49,472 nucleotides of DNA from Nitrospina sp. LS_NOB (GCA_001542995.1 LFLA01000004.1:1-49472); one strand, 5' to 3'. Numbered from the stretch's first letter, positions 24,113-31,866 are shown. Program-made: numbers and translations. Notes: generated by a model not told the origin, from the letters alone.

Positions 24113-24978
24113 ATCAATAACGTTCCTCCATAAACTAGAACCAAAAAGCCGAAAATTCTGGCAAAAATTTTCCCGGATTGCTGGTTTTGCCCAAAATGTG
24201 AATGACCTTGCGCATCATATCCAATATAGGCTCCCAGGGCAATAATTCCAGACGTTGCCTGTATTTTCAAAACAGGGTCGGAAATAGAAGTTAGTGCAAG
24301 GACTAAGATTGGCAAGGAAAGCACTAGACCTTTATGCAGCAATCTTTCGAGGGGAATAAAATGTTCAACCAGTTGCATGCTGAAAGCGAAATACCAAACT
24401 AGAGCGACTGATTGTATCCACCAATCGGAAGCAAAAATAAAAATTGGGAGAATACAGACTAGCGTACAGAAAACTGCATGACTGAGGCCCATTTTAAAAC
24501 GCTCCCAATAATCGTACTGGAGAGCCTGCATATCCTTGTTCTTGGTCAAACCATTATTTAAAAATTCTTTTAAATCAGTAAAGTAAACTGGGCCGTATAT
24601 GCCTTCCCAGCCTTGCTCTTTAAGATCTTTTCTTTTAACTCCAGCCACGGACAATTGCGGCAGTATTAACTGATTGTGATTGACTCGTTCCCCTACATTG
24701 TAAACCTTCAAGTGGGCAAGAACTGTTTCGGTAGTAAAAATACCTTCGGCGGCTGCACACCAGACATTGGTTCCTTGGGTATTGACCACTAAAAGGAAAC
24801 AATCTAAAGCTTCTTTTTTCAAATATTCCTTTAGATGTCTGACCGTATAGTCAAAATTGCATGTGACGAGAATGGGAGAAGATTTGTCTGGGTTACCGAT
24901 AGCCACTGTTTCAGGTTCGCACGGAAATCGGGCAAATCGAAAAAGGGTTTGATATATGTCTTTAATCCAGCCAATCAT
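24109..24978 (-). CDS. HgcA-like membrane corrinoid protein with altered cap helix
   Basis: 289 residues. Residues ~35-145 match the corrinoid-binding domain shared by HgcA and the CFeSP large subunit: ILVTCNFDYTVRHLKEYL, DCFLLVVNTQGTNVWCAAAE (59-78), LILPQLSVAGVKRKDL and GIYGPVYFTDLKEFL. HgcA's cap-helix motif is N(V/I)WCAAGK, with Cys as the likely lower cobalt ligand; here it is NVWCAAAEG, keeping Cys74 but changing Gly-Lys to Ala-Glu. Four or five membrane spans follow (164-289), as in HgcA. HgcA transfers a methyl group to Hg(II). No HgcB is encoded nearby, so activity may differ. It overlaps both neighbours by 4 bases. Confidence 0.82.
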   Translation of the reverse strand: MIGWIKDIYQTLFRFARFPCEPETVAIGNPDKSSPILVTCNFDYTVRHLKEYLKKEALDCFLLVVNTQGTNVWCAAAEGIFTTETVLAHLKVYNVGERVNHNQLILPQLSVAGVKRKDLKEQGWEGIYGPVYFTDLKEFLNNGLTKNKDMQALQYDYWERFKMGLSHAVFCTLVCILPIFIFASDWWIQSVALVWYFAFSMQLVEHFIPLERLLHKGLVLSLPILVLALTSISDPVLKIQATSGIIALGAYIGYDAQGHSHFGQNQQSGKIFARIFGFLVLVYGGTLLI

Positions 24979-25607
24979 TTTTTAATTTCTAAAAGAATGA
25001 ACATGCCCAGCATAAATGGTTTACGGTTGACTATTTGCATGCCCGCTTCACGAACTTCATCCTCAAAACTGGGGATGGCATTGGTTGTGGTTTGAGTCAT
25101 AACCCAAGTAAGAAGCCGCATAGGCAACCTGAATGCATAGTAAAAGCATTTGGCGAAAAAGTTTTCGGGGATTATTTCATCGCCAATAAGAACTTTCCCT
25201 TCATTTTTCAGTATTCTTTTGATCTGTTTCAATACATGAATTCGTTCGGCACGGGTCAGTTCGCTGAAAGCAAGCGTGCTCAAAATAATATCGAACGATT
25301 CATCTCCTAAGTGTTCATCGAGGTTGCTAAGGCTAATATTAAGGTAGTTTGCTGAGGGCGAATTTCTCTTTGCTACTGCTAGCATGCCGCTATTGGCGTC
25401 TACTCCTGTCACTAGTGCTCCTCGCTCGATACACATTTGCGCGAGAGTTCCAGTACCGCAACCTAAATCGAGAACTTGGTCGCCGGGATGGGTATGTTCG
25501 GCTATCTGCTGTTTTATTTTTGTCAATGTTCCTAGAGTCAAAAGACCCATCCCTATATCGTAACGTTCAGGGCGAGACTCAAGGATTTTCATGTAGACAA
25601 AGGACAT
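24975..25607 (-). CDS. Class I SAM-dependent methyltransferase of the mercury-type operon
   Basis: 210 residues. After MKILESRPERYDIGMGLLTL comes the SAM site QVLDLGCGTGTLAQMC (44-59), the acidic GVDANSGMLAVAKRN and FDIILSTLAFSELTRAERIH. The C-terminal part has a hydrophobic stretch (FYYAFRLPMRLLTWVM) that may sit on the membrane. It is UbiE/ArsM-like in fold but lacks the ArsM cysteine pairs. Its stop overlaps the HgcA-like start (ATGA), so the products are made together; it might supply or handle the methyl group. SD AGAAGG precedes ATG 25607; ATG 25592 is an alternative. Confidence 0.75.
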   Translation of the reverse strand: MSFVYMKILESRPERYDIGMGLLTLGTLTKIKQQIAEHTHPGDQVLDLGCGTGTLAQMCIERGALVTGVDANSGMLAVAKRNSPSANYLNISLSNLDEHLGDESFDIILSTLAFSELTRAERIHVLKQIKRILKNEGKVLIGDEIIPENFFAKCFYYAFRLPMRLLTWVMTQTTTNAIPSFEDEVREAGMQIVNRKPFMLGMFILLEIKK

Positions 25608-25635
25608 AATAAAAACCTTCTAAAATAATTAAAAT

Positions 25636-25905
25636 TTATGCGCTCCCTACCCCTGCCTGTCTTAATATGCTTTCAGAAACTGAACTCATTTCGCAGCATT
25701 CCAATAATTTTCCATCTACTGCTACCGCAGGAATCCTTTCGATTCCATAAAATGCAGCCTTGTTTTGAATTTCTTTGTTATCGTCCTTGGTTAAATCATA
25801 AACAGTTACTTCACACGATGGACAGGCTAAACTTTTAACAAGGTCCACAGTGGGCTCACAGATTGGACAACCACTTGTAAAAACTTCAACTTTTCTCTTT
25901 GGCAT
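25636..25905 (-). CDS. Cys-rich thioredoxin/glutaredoxin-like protein
   Basis: 89 residues with a thioredoxin-like fold. The active-site CPIC (13-16) follows a first strand (VEVFTSG), and the cis-Pro region is GIERIPAVAVDGK. Two extra Cys pairs, CPSC (28-31) and CC (70-71), are unusual and suggest metal binding. Start ATG 25905 has an ideal SD (AAAGGAGA); a longer frame to 25926 does not. It lies between the DUF169 and methyltransferase genes and could move soft metal ions or keep operon proteins reduced. Confidence 0.7.
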   Translation of the reverse strand: MPKRKVEVFTSGCPICEPTVDLVKSLACPSCEVTVYDLTKDDNKEIQNKAAFYGIERIPAVAVDGKLLECCEMSSVSESILRQAGVGSA

Positions 25906-25960
25906 AATATTGTCTCCTTTATTCAAGTTTTAATTCTTTTAAATTGAAAACGGACTATAT

Positions 25961-26671
25961 TTAACCGGTGATATTTTTTTTATGATCTAAATAGAATTCT
26001 TTCATCTCCTTGTTCGCTGATAAAGTTGTTTGGAGACTGGTCAGGAAGGAATCTATTTCTTTGCAATTGAGTGTAGCCAGAATATGATCATCACTAACTT
26101 CAGTGAAAGTACGCATTCCAGTGCAACCTAAAGACATGCCAAAAGGTGATTTGTTCAAGGTCGTCGGAATCACAGCGCAAGCCGGACGACCCAATGCCAT
26201 AGAATCCATACTTCCAGACCATTTGCAGCATCCCAAAACTTCGTTGTAAATCATTGCCTGTGAGGGTTTCAACCACATCAAGATCAATTGCGGTTCCACA
26301 GGAAAGTCTTTCAAAGGTCCATAAACCACGCCGGCTTTTTTCTCTGTAATGGTAGGAATATTTGCAGGTTCATCTTCTGACAGGTAGGAGCATTCACACA
26401 TTTTTTTAACCAAACCACCTAATTGTTCCTGTACCTCTTTGGGCATCTCGAATCCCAACACCATGGCTCCTATGGGGCAGTTATAATGTTTATTTGCCGG
26501 GGCATAGAACGATTTTTTCTCCGCCATTCGCCAAAAAGTACAGAAAGAAGGAACTTCCTCCTCCATAGTTTCCACACCTTGCGGTTGACCATCAACAAAG
26601 GCCATTGCTATTGGGGGGATATCAAGCCCAAAAGCAGATGTGATTTCGTGGTCAATTTTTGTGTTGTCCAT
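25961..26671 (-). CDS. DUF169 family protein
   Basis: 236 residues matching DUF169: an N-terminal GLDIPPIAMAFVDGQPQGVE, CTFWRMAEKKSFYAPANKHY, NCPIGAMVLGFEMP, QLILMWLKPSQAMIYNEVLG, and a C-terminal GMSLGCTGMRTFTEVSDDHI. Family function is unknown. Conserved Cys in several of these motifs hint at metal or cofactor binding. It is the first gene of the operon: SD AAGGGGG before ATG 26671, and the MerR-type promoter about 70 bases upstream. Confidence 0.75.
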   Translation of the reverse strand: MDNTKIDHEITSAFGLDIPPIAMAFVDGQPQGVETMEEEVPSFCTFWRMAEKKSFYAPANKHYNCPIGAMVLGFEMPKEVQEQLGGLVKKMCECSYLSEDEPANIPTITEKKAGVVYGPLKDFPVEPQLILMWLKPSQAMIYNEVLGCCKWSGSMDSMALGRPACAVIPTTLNKSPFGMSLGCTGMRTFTEVSDDHILATLNCKEIDSFLTSLQTTLSANKEMKEFYLDHKKNITG

Positions 26672-26739
26672 AGTTGCCCCCTTAAAATTTGATTTGTCTT
26701 TTGGCTAGATTCACCTTTCCATTAAATCCTGTATTCATT

Positions 26740-26773
26740 TATAATATAGAACCTATAGTAACTACAGGTTCAA
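26740..26773 (-). promoter_or_regulatory. MerR-type operator/promoter of the HgcA-like operon
   Basis: On the minus strand TTGAAC (26773-26768) and TATATT (26748-26743) are separated by 19 bases, the long spacer of MerR-activated promoters. The spacer is filled by a 23-base dyad, GAACCTGTAGT-T-ACTATAGGTTC, with one mismatch between arms. On the plus strand a TATAAT at 26740-26745 probably serves merR itself, so the two promoters overlap and the regulator would repress itself. Confidence 0.88.
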
Positions 26774-26781
26774 GGATTATT

Positions 26782-27210
26782 ATGCCAAATCAAGAAAAAA
26801 ACTTAAGCATTGGGCTTTTGTCCAGGCAAACTGATTGTAAGATCGAAACAATCAGATATTATGAAAAGATTGGAATCTTCCCGAAACCGCCCAGAACAGG
26901 GGGTGGACACCGGATTTATAGTGAAAATCACTTAAAGCGGCTTGTATTTATTCGTCGTGGCAGGGAACTAGGGTTTTCGCTTGAGGATATCCGAGCCCTT
27001 TTGAAACTAATTGATGGTGGGGCTTACACCTGTCAGCAGGTAGAAGATATCACTCTTCATCACCTGGGGAATATTCATCAAAAGATTTTGGATTTAAAAA
27101 AGCTGGAAAAAATATTGGCTGAAATTTCTTCAAAATGTGAAGGGGGAGTAGTGCCTGATTGCCCTATTTTGGATGCCCTATTTGAACAGAAAAAAGTGAA
27201 AGTTAAATGA
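26782..27210 (+). CDS. MerR-family regulator, Hg(II)-type
   Basis: 142 residues. The N-terminal winged helix (SIGLLSRQTDCKIETIRYYE, GGHRIYSENHLKRL) is followed by a dimerisation helix and the C-terminal LAEISSKCEGGVVPDCPILD. Cys84, Cys119 and Cys127 line up with the Hg(II) ligands Cys82, Cys117 and Cys126 of Tn501 MerR, and DCPIL resembles the SCPLI of Hg(II) sensors more than Cd/Pb sensors. SD AAGGA precedes ATG 26782; the frame opens at 26689 but would include the operator. It is divergent from the HgcA-like operon and should activate it on metal binding. Cd(II) or Pb(II) remain possible inducers. Confidence 0.88.
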   Translation: MPNQEKNLSIGLLSRQTDCKIETIRYYEKIGIFPKPPRTGGGHRIYSENHLKRLVFIRRGRELGFSLEDIRALLKLIDGGAYTCQQVEDITLHHLGNIHQKILDLKKLEKILAEISSKCEGGVVPDCPILDALFEQKKVKVK

Positions 27211-27253
27211 AGCGAGCACTGCTAGCCTTAGGGGCAGATAGCAGGACTATTTA

Positions 27254-27355
27254 TACCCCTCCGGGGCATGAAAGCTGAGGAAGGATTATCACAAGCCGAG
27301 ATAACTCTTTGCTCGCAAATAACGCTACTGCTCACTGGGTCCAGCGTGACGCTGG
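27254..27355 (+). repeat. Family B copy 6 followed by a family A-like block
   Basis: Bases 27254-27292 (CCCCTCCGGGGCATGAAAGC, then TGAGGAAGGATTATCAC) are close to copies 1, 3 and 7. Bases 27293-27355 carry CGAGATAACTCTTTGCTCGC and GACGCTGGCTAGTGG, resembling the 99-bp units at 20989-21186. Together they fill the gap after merR. Confidence 0.65.
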
Positions 27356-28030
27356 CTAGTGGGGGGGATACCATTTGGTCAGGGTACGGGGTGGAAACCC
27401 CAGCCCGAACAGGATGGCGATGAGGATATTCCGCGCTGCGGTGAAAACGATTCCTTCCTTGATCCAGCGTCTTGGGGAAGTATGCGTCTTTTCCTTTAGC
27501 AGGATAACAGGTCCTATTTTTCTCAAGCGGCGGTAGAAATCAAGATCTTCGCAAATAGGAAGAGGGGAGAACCCATTCATGTTTTTGAAAACCTCTTTAC
27601 GGACAAAGAATCCCTGATCACCATAAGCGAGGCCAAAATATTTCGAGCGGATATTGGCTAACAGGGCAATCAACTTGATGGACCATTTTTGGGATTCTAT
27701 ACAGAGTGTGAAGGCGCCTCCGATCCATTCAGGGTTCTCCATGTGCTCCAGCATTTTACGATAGCTTTCAGGCTCGAGTCGGTTGTCGGCATGCAAAAAA
27801 AGCAATAGATCACCGGTGGCTTCGTCGGCACCGGCATTCATTTGTATAGCGCGACCAGTGGAACTGGTGATGACGCGGTGGCTGAACTTTTTGGCAATAA
27901 GGCGGGTATCATCATCACTCCCGCCATCGCCGACAATCAACTCATGAGGAGAAAGCTGTTGGATTTGTGTCAGGGTTTTCTCGAGAACCAACTCTTCATT
28001 AAGAGTGGGAACGATGATGGATACCTTCAA
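27356..28030 (-). CDS. Family 2 glycosyltransferase (TIGR04283 type)
   Basis: About 224 residues. KVSIIVPTLNEELVLEKTL starts the GT-A fold, followed by ELIVGDGGSDDDTRLIAKKF, LLLFLHADNRLEP (metal-binding) and FFVRKEVFKNMNGFSPLPIC with EDLDFYRRL. This matches the TIGR04283 transferases often found near selenium or radical-SAM genes; none is seen here. TTG 28030 follows GGAG and begins exactly at the family's N-terminus; TTG 28048 also keeps the frame. Substrate unknown. Confidence 0.75.
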   Translation of the reverse strand: MKVSIIVPTLNEELVLEKTLTQIQQLSPHELIVGDGGSDDDTRLIAKKFSHRVITSSTGRAIQMNAGADEATGDLLLFLHADNRLEPESYRKMLEHMENPEWIGGAFTLCIESQKWSIKLIALLANIRSKYFGLAYGDQGFFVRKEVFKNMNGFSPLPICEDLDFYRRLRKIGPVILLKEKTHTSPRRWIKEGIVFTAARNILIAILFGLGFPPRTLTKWYPPH

Positions 28031-28292
28031 ACCGATATATCTCCACAAGGGAAGGGAGTAACTTTTGCGTTTATTGAAGTTTCCGTGCTATTTGGGTCCT
28101 GCCCACGCGAGGAAAGTTAATCATAAAACGGGCAGAATTTCAAACCTCCTGACCATCGTGGGGCTGAAAATACATAGCAGGCAGACAGGTCTTTAATCCT
28201 GATTTGTCATCTGACGGTAAAGTATTATAGAATAATGAGATCATAGATGCTTAATTTGAGGATTCCCCTCCGCTCAGCGGGGGGAAGTGAAT

Positions 28293-29087
28293 ATGTTAGC
28301 CCATTTTATCGATTCCAGATCATTTCAATGTGGGTATTTTAAGGATAGAAAATCTCTGTTCGAGGAGTACCTGCTTGAGGATGTCTCTGAGGTAGAGTTT
28401 GAATACCTGTTGGCTCATGGCATGCGCCATTTTGGGGATTACTTTTTTCGTCCCCGGTGTCAGGACTGCTACCAGTGCATCCCCATCCGGGTGCGGGCCG
28501 AGAATTTCAAAATGGCTCGTAACCAGAAACGGGCTTTGGCTTCCTGCAAGGGTGTAGAGGTCAAGATCGGTTCCCCGCAATATACTCATGAGAAGTTTGA
28601 GCTTTACCTCACTCACAAGGAAAGATTTTTTTCCCTGCAGGATGATGTGGAAGACGAACAAAATTTCCGATTGTCTTTTTATGTCAACACGCCTTTCGGA
28701 ATTGAGTTCGAATACTATCTTGATGGAAAGCTCATTGGCGTGGCGCTAGGTGACAGAACTTCGCAGTCTTTTTCCGCTATTTATACTTTTTATCAGGTTC
28801 CCGACAAAAAAATGAGCCTGGGAACTTTCAGCGTATTGAAGCAGATGGAATATGCCCTCACGAGCCGGATCAAATATTTTTATCTCGGTTATTATATTAC
28901 CGACAACGCATCCCTGGTCTATAAGGCAAGCTTCAGGCCTAACGAGGTTTATCTGGACCGGGAGTGGCGCCCTTTCCGAAATGCCGAAGGCGACTTTCTC
29001 ATCCCCCAGGACAAGTTGCAATGGAAAAACTCCGACCGGTTGGTCAAGGCTGCATCCCATATTGAATTCACAGACACCCAATTGTGA
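28293..29087 (+). CDS. bpt: Leucyl/phenylalanyl- or arginyl-type aminoacyl-tRNA-protein transferase
   Basis: 264 residues of the bacterial Ate1/Bpt family, which adds Leu from Leu-tRNA to N-terminal Asp/Glu of proteins for ClpS-ClpAP degradation. Signature blocks: MRHFGDYFFRPRCQDCYQCI, the four-Cys N-terminal region; IEFEYYLDGKLIGVALGD; and SLGTFSVLKQMEYALTSRIK with YLGYYITDNASLVYKASFRP. ATG 28293 follows a GGGGAAG SD. This SD lies in one arm of a G/C hairpin (28265-28284), which could limit translation. GTG 28287 is too close to the SD. Confidence 0.88.
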   Translation: MLAHFIDSRSFQCGYFKDRKSLFEEYLLEDVSEVEFEYLLAHGMRHFGDYFFRPRCQDCYQCIPIRVRAENFKMARNQKRALASCKGVEVKIGSPQYTHEKFELYLTHKERFFSLQDDVEDEQNFRLSFYVNTPFGIEFEYYLDGKLIGVALGDRTSQSFSAIYTFYQVPDKKMSLGTFSVLKQMEYALTSRIKYFYLGYYITDNASLVYKASFRPNEVYLDREWRPFRNAEGDFLIPQDKLQWKNSDRLVKAASHIEFTDTQL

Positions 29088-29179
29088 TGCTGTGGGGCGG
29101 GAAAGCTTTGTCCTCGGTGGATGGCAGGGAATTGGGTTGAATTGAGGTTCAGCAGTCCATATAATCCCCACTAGGCGTG

Positions 29180-29305
29180 TACCCCTCCGGGGCATGAGAG
29201 CTGAGGAGCGGATATAACAGGGCCGGTAAGCAATGACTCATTGAGCCGAGAAGCCGTTTGGATGCACGATAAATATATTGCAAGTTGCTAACGGAGGTAC
29301 TCCGT
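29180..29305 (+). repeat. Family B copy 7 and a family A element reaching into an SD
   Basis: Bases 29180-29218 are a family B copy (ACCCCTCCGGGGCATGAGAG, tail GATATAAC). Bases 29219-29305 resemble family A in reverse and end with palindrome ACGGAGGTACTCCGT (29291-29305), the reverse form of the core at 20991 and 21090. Its GGAGGT is the Shine-Dalgarno of the gene starting at 29306. Confidence 0.6.
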
Positions 29306-29755
29306 ATGGGTAAGAAAAAATCCGGCAGAACCTCATCAATGAGTAAAAAACGTATTTCATTTATCGCGCTGGGTCTTCTGGTCTGCCTGATAGTGGGAGG
29401 TGTTTATGTCGGGACCAAGCCGAAGGCTCAGCTGGTGGCTCCGGCAACGGGATTTTTGATTGAAACCCGCCCGATCATGTCCGATGCCTCGTTCACGGGG
29501 CGAGTGGCGAGAGCCTACCGCATCGCCGCCGAGATTCCCAAGGTGATCGACAGCCTGTTTTGTTATTGCTACTGTAAAAAGAATCATGGGCATAAAACCC
29601 TGCTGACCTGTTACACGAACAAGCACGGTTCTAAATGCGATATCTGCCTGGGAGAAGTGTTTTACGCCTATGAATTATATAATCAGGGAAAGACTCTGGA
29701 CGAAATTGTAATTGCCGTGGACAAAAAGTTTTATCGGCCTTATCGCAGAACTTAA
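29306..29755 (+). CDS. PCYCGC-motif membrane-anchored protein
   Basis: 149 residues. A basic N-terminus and one membrane span (ISFIALGLLVCLIVGGVYVG) anchor a periplasmic domain with IDSLFCYCYCKKNHGHKTLL, CYTNKHGSKCDICLGEVFYA and KTLDEIVIAVDKKF, the pattern of PCYCGC-motif proteins. Six closely spaced Cys plus His suggest redox or copper chemistry; the family is uncharacterised. ATG 29306 is chosen because a strong SD lies 7 bases upstream, although that SD belongs to a repeat. It begins a four-gene unit ending in cytochrome b. Confidence 0.7.
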   Translation: MGKKKSGRTSSMSKKRISFIALGLLVCLIVGGVYVGTKPKAQLVAPATGFLIETRPIMSDASFTGRVARAYRIAAEIPKVIDSLFCYCYCKKNHGHKTLLTCYTNKHGSKCDICLGEVFYAYELYNQGKTLDEIVIAVDKKFYRPYRRT

Positions 29756-29763
29756 AAAAAATT

Positions 29764-30327
29764 ATGGAAAACGTAGCTCAGGATAAACCCATCAGCATTT
29801 ATATTCCTTACACCTTTCTGGTTGCGGCGCTTTTGTCTGTGTTTGTGATGTCGCTCAATAAGATGGAGTTAAAACCCTTTGAAACCGAATATCCGGCAGA
29901 GGCATTTTTATCTCCCGAATTCAAACTGTCTACTTTGGCGGGAGGAAAGGTGAAGCTTTCCGACTATCGCGGTAAAGTGGTGTTCATCAACTTCTGGGCG
30001 ACCTGGTGCGGAACCTGCGAAGTGGAAATGCCTTCGATGGAAAAACTGTACCGAAAATATAAGGACTTCGGATTCGAGATGCTCACCATCAGCGTGGATA
30101 AAGATCAGAGTTTGATTGAGCCATTCATGAAAAAATTCAATCTGACTTTCCCTGTGTTGCTCGATCCCGAAAGCGAAGTCGCTAAAAAAGTTTATAAGAC
30201 CACTGGCGTTCCTGAAACCTTTATCGTCAATCGAGAGGGCCTCATTGTCCATAAAGCGATTGGCCCGCGAGACTGGGCCAACGAAGAAACTCTGGAGGCC
30301 TTTTCTCAAATGGTGCTCGGGAGTTGA
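29764..30327 (+). CDS. Membrane-anchored thioredoxin-like protein (TlpA/ResA type)
   Basis: 187 residues with one N-terminal membrane span (PYTFLVAALLSVFVMSL) and a periplasmic thioredoxin domain. The active site is FINFWATWCGTCEVEMPSME, the ResA/TlpA insertion FEMLTISVDKDQS is present, and the cis-Pro loop is TTGVPETFIVNREG. It reduces disulfides in the periplasm, often on apocytochrome c or metal sites. Eight bases separate it from the PCYCGC gene, and the next gene follows at once, so all four genes are probably one transcript. Confidence 0.85.
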   Translation: MENVAQDKPISIYIPYTFLVAALLSVFVMSLNKMELKPFETEYPAEAFLSPEFKLSTLAGGKVKLSDYRGKVVFINFWATWCGTCEVEMPSMEKLYRKYKDFGFEMLTISVDKDQSLIEPFMKKFNLTFPVLLDPESEVAKKVYKTTGVPETFIVNREGLIVHKAIGPRDWANEETLEAFSQMVLGS

Positions 30328-30329
30328 TC

Positions 30330-30755
30330 GTGAATAAATTTTGTCTTGCATCGGTAGTTTTTCTGGCGTCCTTCTTCCTGCTTCCAATTCAGGAAGCATT
30401 CGCACATGGTGGAGGCCACAAGTCTGAGGAACAAAAAGCGGAAGAACCCGCTGCCATAGACCCAATGTACTCTGCTAAAGAGGTCGACCCCCTTTCGGAC
30501 TCCGATGATGGTCTCGATAACATGTTTTCCCCCACCGACTTGTTCACACAAGATGAACTGGTCTCCCCTGATCCTATGCCCATGGAGGGTATGAAAATGG
30601 AGGGAAATCATAACGCGCATCAGGAGGCTCAGGTCGAGCTTTCTCACCATGAGAGGGTTTCTTCATCCAGCAAGGGGTTTGGAACAGCTGTCGGCATCAC
30701 CCTGTTTGCTGGCTTAGCTTTTGCCGGTCTCACTTACATGCGGCCGGGAGAATGA
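30330..30755 (+). CDS. His/Met-rich exported protein with C-terminal membrane anchor
   Basis: 141 residues from GTG 30330, with GGGAG as SD at good spacing (TTG 30324 is too close). A signal peptide ([20 protein letters not shown]) is followed by HGGGHK, an acidic middle, the Met/His-rich [16 protein letters not shown] and one C-terminal span ([20 protein letters not shown]). His and Met clusters hint at copper binding. Its position just before cytochrome b suggests an accessory subunit of the same complex. No known family. Confidence 0.6.
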   Translation: MNKFCLASVVFLASFFLLPIQEAFAHGGGHKSEEQKAEEPAAIDPMYSAKEVDPLSDSDDGLDNMFSPTDLFTQDELVSPDPMPMEGMKMEGNHNAHQEAQVELSHHERVSSSSKGFGTAVGITLFAGLAFAGLTYMRPGE

Positions 30756-30759
30756 ACTG

Positions 30760-31773
30760 ATGGCTAACGGACTTTCAAAAATTTTGCAAGACCGGCTAGG
30801 CTTTCAGCTTCTTGAATACGACATTCCAGAACACGCCAACTCCATAAAATATTCTCTTGGGGGAATGACCCTGTCGTCCTTCACGGTTCTGGTTCTCAGT
30901 GGAATTTTGCTGGCACAGTTTTTTGTGCCTGACCCGGAACGTGCCAACCAGAGCCTGCATTATCTGGTCGATCAGGTTTATTTAGGCTGGTTCCTGCGGG
31001 GCATTCATTTCTGGGCGGCGGAAGTGCTGACCGTGACCATGACTCTGCATGTGATACGCGTCTTTTTTACCGCATCCTATAAAAATCCCCGTGAAATAAA
31101 TTGGTTGATAGGAATCGGCCTGATGTTGCTGATGGTGACCTTGCTGTTTACTGGTACGGTTATCAAATGGGATCAGGAAGCCTATGAAGCACTGGCGCAT
31201 TTTCTCTATGTGGCAGAGCAAATCGGCATTTTTGGCTTTCCACTGACCGAAGAATTTGCGCCGGGAGTGCCACTGTTAAACCGGATTTATATGGCCCATA
31301 TATCGTTGCTCCCGATCATCACTTTGTTGATGGTGGGACTACACCTGTTCTACGTTAAATTCCACAAGCTGTCGCCTCTGCCCGAAGCGCAGGAAAAAAG
31401 TAAGGACATGTCTTTTACCCGGCACATGGCATACCTGCAAAGAGCGGGAGCGGGGGTGTTTCTGTTGATCTGCCTTTTGGCTCTCACCATCGCCCCACCA
31501 CTGGGAGAAGAACCGGTGCTGGGACTGGAAGTGACCAAGCCGCCGTGGCAGTTTGTCTGGATATATGCTTTGGAAAACCTGTGGGTGCCTTTTATGATTG
31601 TCGCTCCTCCGTTGATCATTTTGTTTCTGGCCGCCATTCCCTTCGTCGATCAAAATAAAGAGAGATATTGGAAGAAACGGCCGTTGGCGATGACGGTTCT
31701 GGTTGGATTCATCCTGTTGTTCACCTGCCTCATTATCTGGGGGAAAATTACAACCATGACCCACTCCATGTAG
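30760..31773 (+). CDS. Cytochrome b (b6-type haem spacing) of a bc-like complex
   Basis: 337 residues with about eight membrane helices. Haem ligands are His83/His97 in one helix and His180/His195 in another; the 14-residue gap in the second pair is the b6-type spacing, against 13 in mitochondrial-type cytochrome b. The C-terminal part resembles subunit IV, but the usual PEWY quinol motif appears as PPWQ ([17 protein letters not shown]). ATG 30760 has SD GGGAG. No Rieske protein or cytochrome c1 is encoded in this unit, so it may work with the Trx-like, PCYCGC and His/Met proteins before it. Confidence 0.8.
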   Translation: MANGLSKILQDRLGFQLLEYDIPEHANSIKYSLGGMTLSSFTVLVLSGILLAQFFVPDPERANQSLHYLVDQVYLGWFLRGIHFWAAEVLTVTMTLHVIRVFFTASYKNPREINWLIGIGLMLLMVTLLFTGTVIKWDQEAYEALAHFLYVAEQIGIFGFPLTEEFAPGVPLLNRIYMAHISLLPIITLLMVGLHLFYVKFHKLSPLPEAQEKSKDMSFTRHMAYLQRAGAGVFLLICLLALTIAPPLGEEPVLGLEVTKPPWQFVWIYALENLWVPFMIVAPPLIILFLAAIPFVDQNKERYWKKRPLAMTVLVGFILLFTCLIIWGKITTMTHSM

Positions 31774-31787
31774 CGGCGAACCGCCGC
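31773..31787. repeat. Family A palindromic core
   Basis: GCGGCGAACCGCCGC overlaps the cytochrome b stop region and is followed by TGGAAATAGG, as in the other family A copies. It may form a hairpin at the end of the cytochrome b transcript. Confidence 0.5.
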
Positions 31788-31866
31788 TGGAAATAGGTCA
31801 GAACGTTTTGCTGCCAATAATAATCGCTAAGCTTCTGGATGTAGGTTTCCAAATCTTCTCTTTGAT

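Noticed and set aside
24109-24978. Calling the corrinoid protein true hgcA
   Set aside because: The cap-helix Gly-Lys is changed and HgcB is missing, so only HgcA-like is justified.
24975-25607. Arsenite methyltransferase ArsM
   Set aside because: The SAM fold fits, but the conserved ArsM cysteines are not present.
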